From assembly GCF_001315105.1 (NCBI RefSeq), contig NZ_BAZR01000001.1, positions 186,001 through 250,000 of the forward strand: a stretch of DNA of 64,000 nt, given 5' to 3'. Shown here piece after piece: positions 22,478 through 32,146 of the stretch (positions are counted from its first letter, which is position 1; every line of letters begins with the position of its first letter). Below the pieces are notes generated by a model. That model ran no database searches. It worked only from the letters and a program-made list of their open reading frames with translations, and had not been told where the DNA came from. The position numbers and the translations under genes were made by a program. The stretch is from Paenibacillus sp. JCM 10914 (GTDB lineage Bacteria > Bacillota > Bacilli > Paenibacillales > Paenibacillaceae).

Positions 22478-25400
22478 ATGAAGCCGATCTATTTGAAATT
22501 GTCGGGCCTTCAGAGTTATCGCAATACGCAGGAGATCAACTTTGAGACCTTATGTGAGACCGGTCTATTCGGAATTTTCGGTCCGACAGGAAGCGGAAAG
22601 TCAACGCTGCTCGATGCGATTACGCTGGCTATGTATGGCAAGGTGGAGCGTGCAGTAAACGGTACGCAAGGAATCATGAATCATTCGGAAGACCAATTGG
22701 CCGTTTCCTTCACGTTCGAACTAACCTCTCCAGCCGGTCAGGAGCGATACCGAGTCGAGCGCAGGTTCAAACGAGTGAATGAGCTTTCGGTCAGTAATAC
22801 GGTTAGTCGCTTCATTCAGGTCACGCCGGAAGGAGATCGAGTCGTAGCCGATAAGCTGGCGGAGGTAACCCGCTGTGTGGAAGAAAAAATCGGACTGAAG
22901 ATGGATGATTTTACACGAGCGGTCGTACTGCCGCAAGGTAAGTTTGCTGAGTTTCTGTCGCTGAAGGGGACGGAGCGCAGACAAATGCTGCAGCGTCTGT
23001 TTCACCTGGAACGCTACGGTGATCAGCTTGGAATCAAGCTAAGTCGACGTGTCAAGGAGACGGAAGGTTCGCTCAAATCGGTGGAAGCCGAGCAGCAGGG
23101 CCTTGGGAATGCAGGGAAAGAAGCGCTCGTCCAAGCAGAAGCGTTGCTTGTCGAAGCGAGGGAGCATGCGGATGCGCTCAGAAAGAAGCTGCAGGGTGCT
23201 TCAGAGCGGCACGAAGCTCTGGGGAAGACCCGCGAACTGGACATGGAGCAGAAGCGCCTGCAGCGCAAACTGGACGAACTTGCGCTGCATGAAGAAGAGA
23301 TCAAACGGCTAGAGCGCAAACTTGAACGGACTGCGGCTGCAGCTGAAATGATGCCGATACTTGGCGCATGGCGAGAATCGGAAGTACAGTGGGAGAGCCG
23401 CAATAAGACAGCCAAAGCGCTTGAAGGGCAAGCTGCCGCAGCTCAGCAGACAGCACAACAGGCGGGTAACACTGAAGAGACCGCACTCACCGCGCTGACG
23501 GAAGGGGAACCGAAACTGCTGCAGCGTGAACAACAGCTCGAACAAGCAGCTTCGCTTCAACAGGAGCGGGATACGCTGCGTGAAGAGCTGAGTCGTCTGG
23601 ATAAGCAGCGCGCGGAGGCTCGCGTGGATGTTGAATCGGTTGCAACGCAGTTGAAGAAAGAACAGGAACTGCTTGAACGCGGACGCAAGCGGCGCGAGGA
23701 ACTGCAACTGAAGTTGAAGGAGCTTGAGATACGCTCCAGCGACCGTCAAGCGCTGCACATCGCTATGCAGAAGCTGCAGACGATCGAAGCGTTAGCAGCA
23801 CAGAAATTGCGTGTAGAACAGGAGCTCTTACAGCAAGAGGGCAAAGCGAAGGAACAGGCAGTGAAGCTGGAATCCTTGGTTCAACAGGAGCATAGATTAC
23901 AGCGGCAATACATAAGGCTGGCAACACGCGCAAGCCAGCACCGAAGTGCGCTTCATGAGCTGCTGGCATTCGCTGATCGGACTGCCGCCGGAGCAGCGGA
24001 GGTTCGTCAAGCGATGGCGGTAGCACTTCGGGAGCAGGAGCTTCATTCGCTGTCCCTGTCCCTGTCGGCCCAATTGGAAGAAGGAAGGCCTTGTCCCGTG
24101 TGCGGGAGCGCGCATCACCCGAATCCAGCTGCCGTTGGCATGCTTGAGAATGTCGAAGATAACCGTTTGCAGCTTCTGGAACGGTCGGTCAATGATTTGC
24201 AAGAGGTGAGACTAGCATTAAGGCAATCGCTTCACGAGCTGGAATCTTTGCCGCAGGAATCCGAACTTGCAGATATGGAAGCGACTCTAGGAGCTGTCAC
24301 GGCAGCCGATCAGGACAACGATAGGGCGGAGGCAGCCGTCTCCTATACATATCCTGACGCGAAGCAGCCGTACGATTTGGCTAAGATTGAAGCGGATGTA
24401 GAGTGGCTCACCCAGACGACAGAGGCCTTGGCTGAGGCTGTCAAGCAATGCCGGAATGAACTGGTCCAGGTACGGCAAGAGAATGAGAGCGCCCGGCACG
24501 AGCTGATGAGGTTGAACACGGCAAACGACAACGATCAAGCAATGCTTGAACAATTCCGTGACAAGCTGAAGAATTTTGAGAACGAGATCACGGGGATCAG
24601 GCAAACGTGGGAGGACACAGACCCGGCATTTCCGCTGGAAGCAGCCGCTGTTCGATTTCAGAATATGCAAGAACGGGATATGGAGTCCGATACGTTGAAA
24701 GAAGGGCTCGAGCGCAGCGTTCCGTTTCTGGAAGAGAAGCAGCAGACCATTCAGCAATTGGAACGACAGAACCGTGAGCTGGAGAAGCAATTGATTCAAT
24801 GGGATGCGCAGTTCGAAGGCAAGAGCAACGTTATGAAGGACAAGGAAGAGCAGTTACGCAAATGGATCGGTCACCAGTCTGCACAGGTATTGCTTAAAGA
24901 GTGCCGCGATAGCTTGAAATCACTGAGAGACGCGGCTGAGCAGGCCAAGCGTCAACGTCGCCAGGCCGAAGAAGTTTCGCAGCAGGTTTCTAAAGAAGCA
25001 GCGCTGGCTGAACAGGCGGCAAATGCCGCGCAAGGACAGCTTCTGTCCGCCAGAGAGAAGTGGGAGCATCAGTTGCAGGCTTCCCCGTTCCTGTCTGAAG
25101 CCGATGTCAGAGAAGCCAGCTTGAGCGCCGACGAGACCGAGCGATACCAGCACCAAGTTAACGTTCATCGTGAAAGTCAGCGAGAGTGGATGATACGGCT
25201 TGGAGATGTGGTGCGGAAGATGGGAGAGCACACTTTCGAGGAAGAAGACTGGCTCCGCAGCACAGCAGAAATACAGGCGATCCGTACAGAAGACGAGGAG
25301 GCCATTCAGCGAAAAGCGAGAGCCGAGCGAGATTTAGAGGATTTGAACAAGCGCCACAGCAGGTTCATGGAGCTTGAGGAATCCCGAATCGACCTTCAGC

Positions 25401-25914
25401 GTGATAGCGAACGGCTGGCGAAACTTCAGTCTTGCCTGCGAGGGAATGCGTTCGTGGAGTATGTTGCAGAGGAACAACTGATGCAGGTTAGCCAGTCGGC
25501 GTCCCAGCGTCTGCGTTATTTAACCAAGCAGCGATATTCGCTTGAGGTCGATTCCGGCGGTGGTTTCGTCATACGTGATGATGCTAACGGCGGCGTCCGG
25601 CGTCCGGTATCGACGCTTTCCGGCGGGGAGACGTTCCTCACGTCTTTGGCATTGGCGCTTGCACTTTCAGCACAAATTCAGTTGAGAGGACAGTACCCGC
25701 TGCAATTCTTCTTCCTCGACGAAGGATTCGGCACGCTTGATCCTGAACTGCTTGAGACCGTTATTACGTCACTGGAGCGTCTGCATCATGACCAGCTTAC
25801 TGTTGGGATAATCAGTCATGTGCCGAGCTTAGAGCCCGCCTTCCTCGTAAATTGGTGGTCAGCCCGGCCGAGCAGGCCGGGGAGGGATCGCAGCTCAAGA
25901 TCGAGACGATGTGA
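22478..25914 (+). CDS. sbcC: SbcC, exonuclease ATPase subunit (Rad50 type; frameshifted at the 3' end)
   Basis: The reconstructed protein is 1145 residues. The N-terminus has Walker A GPTGSGKSTLLDAI (about 33-46). Long coiled coils flank the zinc hook CPVCG near residue 539. The C-terminal lobe has the ABC signature STLSGGETFLTSLALALAL and the Walker B FFFLDEGFGTLD. One G is missing at about 25823-25826, so the normal end, LRARLPRKLVV through LKIETM, is read only after correction; its TGA is at 25912-25914. Uncorrected translation runs to 25930 with an aberrant tail. It starts directly after sbcD. Confidence 0.95.
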
Positions 25915-26019
25915 GGATATGTCATGTTGAATTCATATTCTTATCGCGAAAGATGGACGAGATATCGCAATTTTTATATGATGAGTGCATGAAGAACGAG
26001 ATGAGAGGGGAATGTGCAA

Positions 26020-26379
26020 ATGGATTGTCTGTTTTGTAAAATTATCGAAGGCGATCTTCCTTCGACGAAGGTGCTGGAGAATGACAAGGTGCTGGTATTC
26101 CAGAATATTAACCCGGAGGCACCGGTTCACGTGTTGGTCATCCCGAAGAAGCATATTGCTTCGATGAATGATATTGAGGACGAGGATTTACTCTTGATTG
26201 GCGAGATGCATAAGGCAGCCAAGGAAGCGGCCGCGAAGCTGGGTATTGACGAAAGTGGGTATCGTCTCATCAATAATTGCGGCAAGGACGGGATGCAGAC
26301 GGTATTCCACTTGCATTATCATCTCATGGGAGGAAAACGTCTGGGTGCTTTGACCGGCATTTCTCCAGAACACGCATAA
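26020..26379 (+). CDS. hit: HIT family nucleotide-binding protein
   Basis: A 119-residue HIT protein (Hint/PKCI group). It starts MDCLFCKIIEGDLPS and has the histidine triad HLHYHLMGG near residue 97. Such proteins hydrolyse nucleoside phosphoramidates or adenylated compounds. ATG 26020 is preceded by GAGAGGGGAA; GTG 26014 is in frame but too close to that site. The gene stands alone between sbcC and rpsU. Confidence 0.93.
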   Translation: MDCLFCKIIEGDLPSTKVLENDKVLVFQNINPEAPVHVLVIPKKHIASMNDIEDEDLLLIGEMHKAAKEAAAKLGIDESGYRLINNCGKDGMQTVFHLHYHLMGGKRLGALTGISPEHA

Positions 26380-26460
26380 TTTTCCATTCTTACAAGAAGT
26401 ATGCTGGATTCAATTAGGAATCATGGATCATGAGGAAGTTCTTGTCTGCAAGCGGCCGTA

Positions 26461-26497
26461 AAATAGGCTGTCTAGGTTGACACCCTATTTCCTTTTG
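26461..26497 (+). terminator. Weak terminator of hit, overlapping the rpsU promoter
   Basis: AAATAGG (26461-26467) pairs with CCTATTT (26484-26490), with GTC/GAC inside, then CCTTTTG. The 3' half contains the -35 of the rpsU promoter. The stem is A/T rich and the T-run is short, so efficiency is uncertain. Confidence 0.4.
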
Positions 26498-26506
26498 CCC
26501 TATAAT
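26477..26506 (+). promoter_or_regulatory. Consensus sigma-A promoter for rpsU-yqeY
   Basis: TTGACA (26477-26482) and TATAAT (26501-26506), both perfect, are 18 bases apart. This is the strongest-looking vegetative promoter in the window, as expected for a ribosomal protein gene. Confidence 0.85.
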
Positions 26507-26565
26507 GAAGTTTGATGAACCGTGTTATTGCTCTTGGACGGTCTGGTCGGAGGGAGGGAAAACTG

Positions 26566-26739
26566 GTGTCTGAAACTAAAGTTCGCAAAAACGAGACAAT
26601 TGATGCTGCACTTCGTCGCTTCAAGCGTTCCATCGCTAAAGATGGTGTATTGGCTGAAGTGAAGAAACGTAAGCATTATGAAAAGCCAAGCGTAAAGCGC
26701 AAGAAAAAGTCCGAGGCTGCTCGTAAGAGAAAGTTTTAG
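26566..26739 (+). CDS. rpsU: Ribosomal protein S21
   Basis: A 57-residue, very basic S21 with the family start [20 protein letters not shown] and a lysine/arginine-rich end ([12 protein letters not shown]). It is a 30S subunit protein near the anti-Shine-Dalgarno. The start is GTG 26566 after GGAGGGAGGG; an in-frame ATG at 26512 lies almost on the -10 and would not be in the mRNA. It forms a two-gene operon with yqeY. Confidence 0.97.
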   Translation: MSETKVRKNETIDAALRRFKRSIAKDGVLAEVKKRKHYEKPSVKRKKKSEAARKRKF

Positions 26740-26756
26740 GAGGATTTGAAGAACGC

Positions 26757-27197
26757 ATGAATCTTAGCGAACGATTGAACGAAGATATGAAGCAAGCTAT
26801 GAAGAGTAAGGACAAGTTCAAACTCTCAACGATCCGCATGGTTCGTTCGACGATAAAAAATCTTGAAATAGATTTGAAACGAAGTTTGGATGACAACGAA
26901 GTGCTTGATATTTTTAGTCGTGAAATCAAACAGCGCAAAGATGCCCTCCAAGAATTTGAAAAAGCTGGACGCGACGATCTTGCCGCCGATGCAAAAGCAG
27001 AAATTGAGCTCCTTAGCGCCTACCTCCCGGAGCAGCTTACTGAAGAAGAAATTAAAGTCATTGTACAGCAGACCATCCAGGAAACCGGTGCTTCTTCAAA
27101 AGCCGAAATGGGAAAGGTAATGAGCGCACTCATGCCCAAGATTAAAGGGCGTGCAGACGGGAAGCTTGTCAATCAAGTTGTTCAACAATTTCTGTAA
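26757..27197 (+). CDS. yqeY: YqeY, GatB/YqeY domain protein
   Basis: A 146-residue protein. The N-terminal helices include MNLSERLNEDMKQAMKSKDK, and the C-terminal YqeY domain resembles the tRNA-binding tail of GatB (GASSKAEMGKVMSALMPKIK). A role in tRNA-linked amidation has been proposed but not shown. It follows rpsU by 17 bases behind AGGAGG, the conserved Bacillales pairing. Confidence 0.95.
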   Translation: MNLSERLNEDMKQAMKSKDKFKLSTIRMVRSTIKNLEIDLKRSLDDNEVLDIFSREIKQRKDALQEFEKAGRDDLAADAKAEIELLSAYLPEQLTEEEIKVIVQQTIQETGASSKAEMGKVMSALMPKIKGRADGKLVNQVVQQFL

Positions 27198-27208
27198 CCA
27201 CATAAGTG

Positions 27209-27244
27209 AAACATCCCTTGCATGCAAGGGATGTTTTTTCTTTT
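27209..27244 (+). terminator. Rho-independent terminator after yqeY
   Basis: AACATCCCTTG (27210-27220) pairs perfectly with CAAGGGATGTT (27225-27235) around CATG, followed by TTTTTTCTTTT. Confidence 0.9.
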
Positions 27245-27320
27245 ATTATGGCGATATTTGTGAAGAATGCGGATAACCAACGTTTCCCGCTAATTTTTTT
27301 CTTGCATTGGGCATACTTTT

Positions 27321-27346
27321 TGAAACGAAATCCATTCTGATCCGTA
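27321..27346 (+). promoter_or_regulatory. Sigma-W type ECF promoter for nfeD-floA
   Basis: TGAAAC (27321-27326) and CGTA (27343-27346) are separated by exactly 16 bases. This is the sigma-W consensus of B. subtilis, where the orthologous yqeZ-yqfA-yqfB operon belongs to the sigma-W regulon. It lies about 125 bases before the nfeD start. Confidence 0.75.
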
Positions 27347-27470
27347 ATAACTACCATATGAGGACTATGTAATACATATGTTTATGGCAGTGCTACCTCA
27401 ATTTGCGCCTTGTTGCCCTGATTTGGGTAATGGTTTTGAGGTAACTAAGTAGAAAAGGAGGGAGAAAAAG

Positions 27471-28822
27471 ATGAGCAGACTAAAGCGAGTTCATAAATGG
27501 GCGGCAGCGATCGTTTTCATGTTGATCACAATGGGAATGTACCTCGTCCCGGTTCAGCCTGCTGCAGCCGCTAACGAAGGTTCCGTCTACGTTATTCCGG
27601 TCAAGCAGCAGATTGAACGCGGGCTAACGAGTTTCATGGAGCGTGGTTTCAAGGAAGCCGAGGAGATGTCCGCCGGCTTGATCGTGCTGGAAATCGATAC
27701 GCCAGGTGGCCGGGTGGATTCGGCTGGAGAAATCGCAACTCTGATTAAGAACAGTCCTGTTCCGGTTGTTGCCTACGTCACGGGTGATGCCGCCTCGGCC
27801 GGCGCCTATATCGCGCTGAATGCGAACAAGATCGCCATGTCATCCGGCAGCATGATCGGAGCCGCAGCGATGGTTGATGGGCGTGGGAATCCGATAGAGG
27901 ATGCCAAACTGATATCTTGGTGGAAAACGACCATGGCTAGCGCAGCGGAATCATCCGGTCGTAACGCAAACATCGCCAAGGGTATGGCGGATATTAACGA
28001 AACGGTAGAGATGCCGGAGATCGGCATCACGAAGCAACCTGGTCAGATCATCTCATTAACTGCGGATGAGGCGCTGAAGACGGGGTATGCGGATATCATT
28101 GCGGGCAGCACGAATGAAGTGATCGCTGGATGGATTACTCGAATCAAGATGTGTTCCACATGCAACCGACTTTTTCCGAGAAATTGGCTTCCTTTCTGAC
28201 TCATCCCGGCGTGATGACCTTGCTGTTATTCCTGGGGATCGCTGGCGTCATTATTGAAGTCATCGTACCGGGATTCGGCGTACCTGGAATATTGGGCGTG
28301 GCCTCATTCATTCTGTATTTCTTCGGTAATTACGTTGCCGGATTTGCCGGCTGGGAGACATGGCTGTTGTTTATTATCGGTCTCGTGATGTTGGCAATCG
28401 AACTGTTCGTGCCAAGTTTTGGGATCCTTGGCATTATCGGAGCCATCAGTTTGATTGCCGGTGTTGTGAGGGCAGCCTATAGCACCTCTCATGTCGCTCT
28501 GTCGCTTGGGATCGCATCAGCCTCTGCGCTGGTCGCAATCATCGTCGTTGCACTGGTCTTCAAGGAACGCGGGGTGTGGCGAAGGTTTATCCTCAGCGAG
28601 AGCCTTACCCGCGAGCAAGGATATATTCCGATCGAAGATCGTGATGTGCTGATCGGGTTGACTGGAGTGGCACTCACTCCGCTTAGACCATCAGGTACCA
28701 TGGAATTGGAAGGGCGCAGACTGGATGTCGTTACGCTCGGCGGTTTCATTGATTCCGGCAAACCGGTGCGCGTCATCAAGACCGATGGAACGAGAATCGT
28801 GGTAGAGGAAGAAATAGGGTGA
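27471..28822 (+). CDS. nfeD: NfeD-type membrane-bound serine protease (frameshifted)
   Basis: The reconstructed protein is 450 residues. A signal peptide ends in PAAAANEG. A ClpP-class protease domain follows, with IDTPGGRVDSA and a GDAASAGAY motif holding the nucleophile Ser. Then come several membrane helices and a C-terminal OB-fold NfeD domain (LIGLTGVALTPLRPSG). Such long NfeD proteins pair with flotillins or stomatins in the membrane. One base is missing at about 28125-28129, so translation leaves frame at NEVIA instead of running on to MDYSNQDVF. AAGGAGGGAG precedes the ATG. It begins the nfeD-floA operon. Confidence 0.92.
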
Positions 28823-28917
28823 ATTTGAGCGTGGAAACGTGTAGTATGGAAGGCGGAGCTACGAAAGCGCCATCACGAATAGGAATAAAACATTGATTAT
28901 TGGAGGGTGAAGTACAG

Positions 28918-29925
28918 ATGTTTGATAGCACTTTGGTTACGATACTTTTGATCGGGGTCGTAGCGATCATAGTACTTAGCGTATTTTTCAGCTTCTTCCC
29001 AGTTATGCTCTGGATTTCTGCGATCGCTTCCGGCGTTCGCATCGGCATCATCACATTGGTTGCGATGCGCCTGCGGCGCGTAACGCCGAGCCGGATCGTC
29101 AATCCGCTCATCAAGGCGACCAAGGCAGGACTTGGATTGAATATCAACCAGCTAGAAAGTCACTATCTGGCAGGCGGTAACGTTGACCGCGTCGTGAATG
29201 CCTTGATCGCCGCCCAGCGTGCGAACATCCCGCTCGAGTTCGAGCGTGCAGCTGCGATCGACCTTGCAGGCCGTGACGTGCTGCAAGCCGTACAGATGAG
29301 CGTTAACCCGCGGGTTATCGAAACGCCTACCGTTGCAGCTGTTGCCAAAGACGGGATTGAGGTTAAAGTTAAAGCACGCGTTACCGTACGTGCGAACATT
29401 GACCGCTTGGTCGGTGGTGCTGGTGAAGAGACAATCATTGCCCGGGTCGGCGAAGGTATCGTTACCACGGTTGGTTCCAGTAATTCGCATAAAGACGTAC
29501 TGGAAAACCCGGATTCCATCTCAAGAACCGTTCTTTCCAAAGGTTTGGATGCGGGGACGGCATTCGAAATCCTGTCCATCGATATCGCGGACGTGGATGT
29601 AGGTAAGAACATCGGTGCATACCTGCAGACCGAGCAAGCAGAGGCTGACAAGCGTATTGCGCAAGCGAAAGCCGAGGAACGCCGTGCGATGGCGGTTGCA
29701 CAAGAGCAAGAGATGAAAGCTAAAGTCGTGGAAATGAGAGCACGCGTTGTGGAATCCGAGTCCGAGGTTCCACTTGCTATGGCAGAAGCTCTCCGCAGCG
29801 GACAGCTTGGTGTGATGGATTACATGAATTTTAAGAACATTGAAGCGGATACTTCCATGAGAGGTTCGCTAGGTAAGATGGGTGAGAATAATGACAATTC
29901 CGGAGATGGTAACTCCAAAAAATAA
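28918..29925 (+). CDS. floA: FloA, flotillin-like membrane scaffold
   Basis: A 335-residue FloA (YqfA). An N-terminal hydrophobic hairpin ([19 protein letters not shown] and further) anchors it. The SPFH-like domain includes [21 protein letters not shown] coiled region rich in AEA repeats ([20 protein letters not shown]) drives oligomerisation. Flotillins organise functional membrane microdomains and membrane fluidity. ATG 28918 follows TGGAGGGTGA. It sits 95 bases after nfeD with no terminator. Confidence 0.97.
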   Translation: MFDSTLVTILLIGVVAIIVLSVFFSFFPVMLWISAIASGVRIGIITLVAMRLRRVTPSRIVNPLIKATKAGLGLNINQLESHYLAGGNVDRVVNALIAAQRANIPLEFERAAAIDLAGRDVLQAVQMSVNPRVIETPTVAAVAKDGIEVKVKARVTVRANIDRLVGGAGEETIIARVGEGIVTTVGSSNSHKDVLENPDSISRTVLSKGLDAGTAFEILSIDIADVDVGKNIGAYLQTEQAEADKRIAQAKAEERRAMAVAQEQEMKAKVVEMRARVVESESEVPLAMAEALRSGQLGVMDYMNFKNIEADTSMRGSLGKMGENNDNSGDGNSKK

Positions 29926-29951
29926 CAAGTAGAAGTTGAGGTGAGCCGGCA

Positions 29952-30512
29952 ATGGAATGGTTAATTAACAACTTTTACATTGTAGCTGTTATTGGCTTCT
30001 TCATCATCTCGGCTCTTGGCAGAAGCGGTAAGAAAAATGGGGAAGGCAAGCCCTCGCGCATGCCTTCCTTCGGCGGTGATCAAGAGCGCAGAGCAAGGGA
30101 GGAACAGCAGCGACGGAATGAATCGCAATCTGAGCCTGTACAATCAGCCAGACCGGAGCCCCGTCAAGACAAATCGCGGGACTGGAGCGATGAGGGGGTT
30201 CCAAGCGGAAACGGGTATTCGCTGGAGCATCCAGAGCGGAACAGCCGAACCACACTTGCGATAGAAATGGCCGAATCGACGGATAACATGGATCATAGAA
30301 TGAAAATGCTTCAGTCTGAGCTTGATCGTATTCATGCGCAATTAAATCGCATGACGATCGATATACCGGAGACCGTCGTCCGGGTTAGTGAAGAAGAAGA
30401 AGTATCAAGACGCAACAACTCGTATCTGGCTGCTGAAGCCCGTAAGGGCATTATTTGGTCGGAGATACTTGGAGCACCTCGTTCCAGACGTGGCATGAAT
30501 CCAAGGAGATAA
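29952..30512 (+). CDS. Unknown membrane-anchored protein downstream of floA
   Basis: A 186-residue protein with one N-terminal membrane helix (NNFYIVAVIGFFIISALG). A basic and then highly charged low-complexity stretch follows, and a predicted coiled coil around MDHRMKMLQSELDRIHAQL near residue 115. The end (SEILGAPRSRRGMNPRR) is basic. It occupies the place of B. subtilis yqfB in the flotillin operon but does not resemble it clearly. Its position suggests a partner of NfeD-FloA at the membrane; this is inference. Confidence 0.7.
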   Translation: MEWLINNFYIVAVIGFFIISALGRSGKKNGEGKPSRMPSFGGDQERRAREEQQRRNESQSEPVQSARPEPRQDKSRDWSDEGVPSGNGYSLEHPERNSRTTLAIEMAESTDNMDHRMKMLQSELDRIHAQLNRMTIDIPETVVRVSEEEEVSRRNNSYLAAEARKGIIWSEILGAPRSRRGMNPRR

Positions 30513-30548
30513 ACAACCCAACCGGGCCTAACCTAAGGGCTCAATATG

Positions 30549-30587
30549 AAGACCGTAACCGTCATGTTATGACGGTGCGGTCTTTTT
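30549..30587 (+). terminator. Rho-independent terminator of the nfeD-floA operon
   Basis: AAGACCG with ACCGTCAT pairs with ATGACGGT and CGGTCTT across the loop GTT, followed by TTTTTG. The stem has a small internal mismatch (TA/G). Confidence 0.85.
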
Positions 30588-30597
30588 GCATTTCATC

Positions 30598-30626
30598 TCA
30601 TAAAACAGTCGCTCAGGGCATATGGT
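30598..30626 (+). promoter_or_regulatory. Candidate sigma-E (mother cell) promoter for yqfC-yqfD
   Basis: TCATAA at 30598-30603 and CATATGGT at 30619-30626, 15 bases apart, resemble the sigma-E elements (ATA-containing -35, CATAnnnT -10). yqfC and yqfD are sigma-E dependent in B. subtilis, which supports the call. Confidence 0.5.
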
Positions 30627-30656
30627 GTACAGTACAGGAAGGGGGAACGTCTTCAT

Positions 30657-30950
30657 ATGTCCCGCATCAGCCGCAAGCTGCAGAAATGGACCCAGGAAAT
30701 GCTTGATTTGCCACAGGATCTGTTATTTGATATGCCGCGGTTGACCCTGATTGGCAATCAAGAGCTGCATGTGGAGAATCATCGAGGTGTCCGGCATTTT
30801 TCCGAAGAACGACTTGTGTTGTCCTTAACGCAGGGTGAGCTCGCCATATCTGGCTCACAGCTTGCGATTCAAGCGATTCAGAGCAATGAAGTGACAATCA
30901 TTGGCACCATTCACAATATTCAATACATAGGAACGGGGGAGAAACCGTGA
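30657..30950 (+). CDS. yqfC: YqfC family sporulation protein
   Basis: A 97-residue YabP/YqfC family protein. It shows DLPQDLLFDMPRLTLIGN followed by the beta-rich LHVENHRGVRHFSEERL. It is made in the mother cell during sporulation in relatives; the molecular role is not known. AAGGGGGA precedes the ATG. It overlaps yqfD by 4 bases, so the pair is coupled. Confidence 0.93.
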   Translation: MSRISRKLQKWTQEMLDLPQDLLFDMPRLTLIGNQELHVENHRGVRHFSEERLVLSLTQGELAISGSQLAIQAIQSNEVTIIGTIHNIQYIGTGEKP

Positions 30951-32140
30951 AGATTCCCACTATGATCAACCTTCGGGGATATTTAACGCTCACTGTCCGC
31001 GGTGAGCAGGTAGAAGCATTTATCAACGCAACGGCTGAAGCGGGAATCCCGGTTTGGGATGTTAAAAAGACGGGAGCATCATCAGCCGAACTGAAACTGC
31101 TGCTGAAGGATTTCAGGGGGCTTCGCCCGCTCCTGAGACGGACAGGCTGCCTCACGCGAATTAAGGAGCGCCATGGTGCTCCGTTTAAGCTGAATCGATT
31201 ATTGAAGCGAAAAGCATTCGTGAGCGGTGTTGTGTTGTTTTTTGCCATTCTTATGGCTCTGTCCTCCATGATCTGGGATGTGGAAGTGGTGGGGAATGAG
31301 ACCATCCCATCCGAAGATGTGATGGACGCTGCGAAGCAGGAGGGAATCTATCCGTATCAATGGATATTCAGACTGGATTCGATGGACAAGCTATCGGCAA
31401 ACCTCACCGCGAGGCTAAAGGGAACTTCCTGGGTGGGAGTGGAACGCAGCGGTACCCAAATACGTATACAACTTGTAGAAGCCTCTGTACCTAAGAAACC
31501 GCCGCTTCAGAGTCCTCGACATCTAATTAGTATGCGGGATGCGGTTGTCACTCACATTTATGCGGAGAAGGGGGTCCCTAAAGTCGGAGTGAACACCCGT
31601 GTCAAAAAAGGAGATGTGCTGATTTCCGGTGTGCTAGGGGATGAGGAGCACTCGGAGAGAGTGGTGGCCAAAGGTGAAGTTAAGGGCCTTGTATGGCATG
31701 AATACGACATAGAAGTGCCGCTCGTTAAGACCCATAAAATCTATACGGGGGAAGGTAAGAAGCGGTCTTATCTTGTATTCGGCGATCGCGCTGTACAATT
31801 ATGGGGTTATGGAGACATTCCCTTTAGCCAGCAAGAGACATTGACGTATTATGATCCCCTGACTTGGCGCACCCGTGCTCTTCCGATTGGTTGGATGACG
31901 GAGAAGGTGATGGAGGTTTCCGAGGTGAAGCGAACAATTAGTGAGGAGCAGGCGAGAAGAGAAGGGATCGAAGGCGCAAGGCGGGATATTTTAGCAAAAT
32001 ATGGTGCTGATTCGAGGTTTGTAAGCCAAAAAATTTTGCATGATAAGAAAGAGAATGGTAAAGTTTATATGAAAGTGCTTTTTGAGGTGGAGGAGACCAT
32101 CGCAAAAGAACTTCCCATAGTATACAATCAAGGAGAATGA
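30947..32140 (+). CDS. yqfD: YqfD, sporulation membrane protein
   Basis: A 397-residue protein with one membrane segment near 85-105 (VSGVVLFFAILMALSSMIW). Next comes a POTRA-like region starting VEVVGNETIPSEDVM, and the rest is a large domain on the outer face of the membrane. It is required for efficient sporulation in B. subtilis, where it is a mother-cell protein. The start is GTG 30947, which overlaps the yqfC stop (GTGA). Confidence 0.93.
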   Translation: MKIPTMINLRGYLTLTVRGEQVEAFINATAEAGIPVWDVKKTGASSAELKLLLKDFRGLRPLLRRTGCLTRIKERHGAPFKLNRLLKRKAFVSGVVLFFAILMALSSMIWDVEVVGNETIPSEDVMDAAKQEGIYPYQWIFRLDSMDKLSANLTARLKGTSWVGVERSGTQIRIQLVEASVPKKPPLQSPRHLISMRDAVVTHIYAEKGVPKVGVNTRVKKGDVLISGVLGDEEHSERVVAKGEVKGLVWHEYDIEVPLVKTHKIYTGEGKKRSYLVFGDRAVQLWGYGDIPFSQQETLTYYDPLTWRTRALPIGWMTEKVMEVSEVKRTISEEQARREGIEGARRDILAKYGADSRFVSQKILHDKKENGKVYMKVLFEVEETIAKELPIVYNQGE

Positions 32141-32146
32141 GGCTAT

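Noticed and set aside
26512..26565. ATG 26512 as the start of rpsU
   Set aside because: It lies within a few bases of the -10 of the promoter, and the S21 family begins at the GTG 26566 product.
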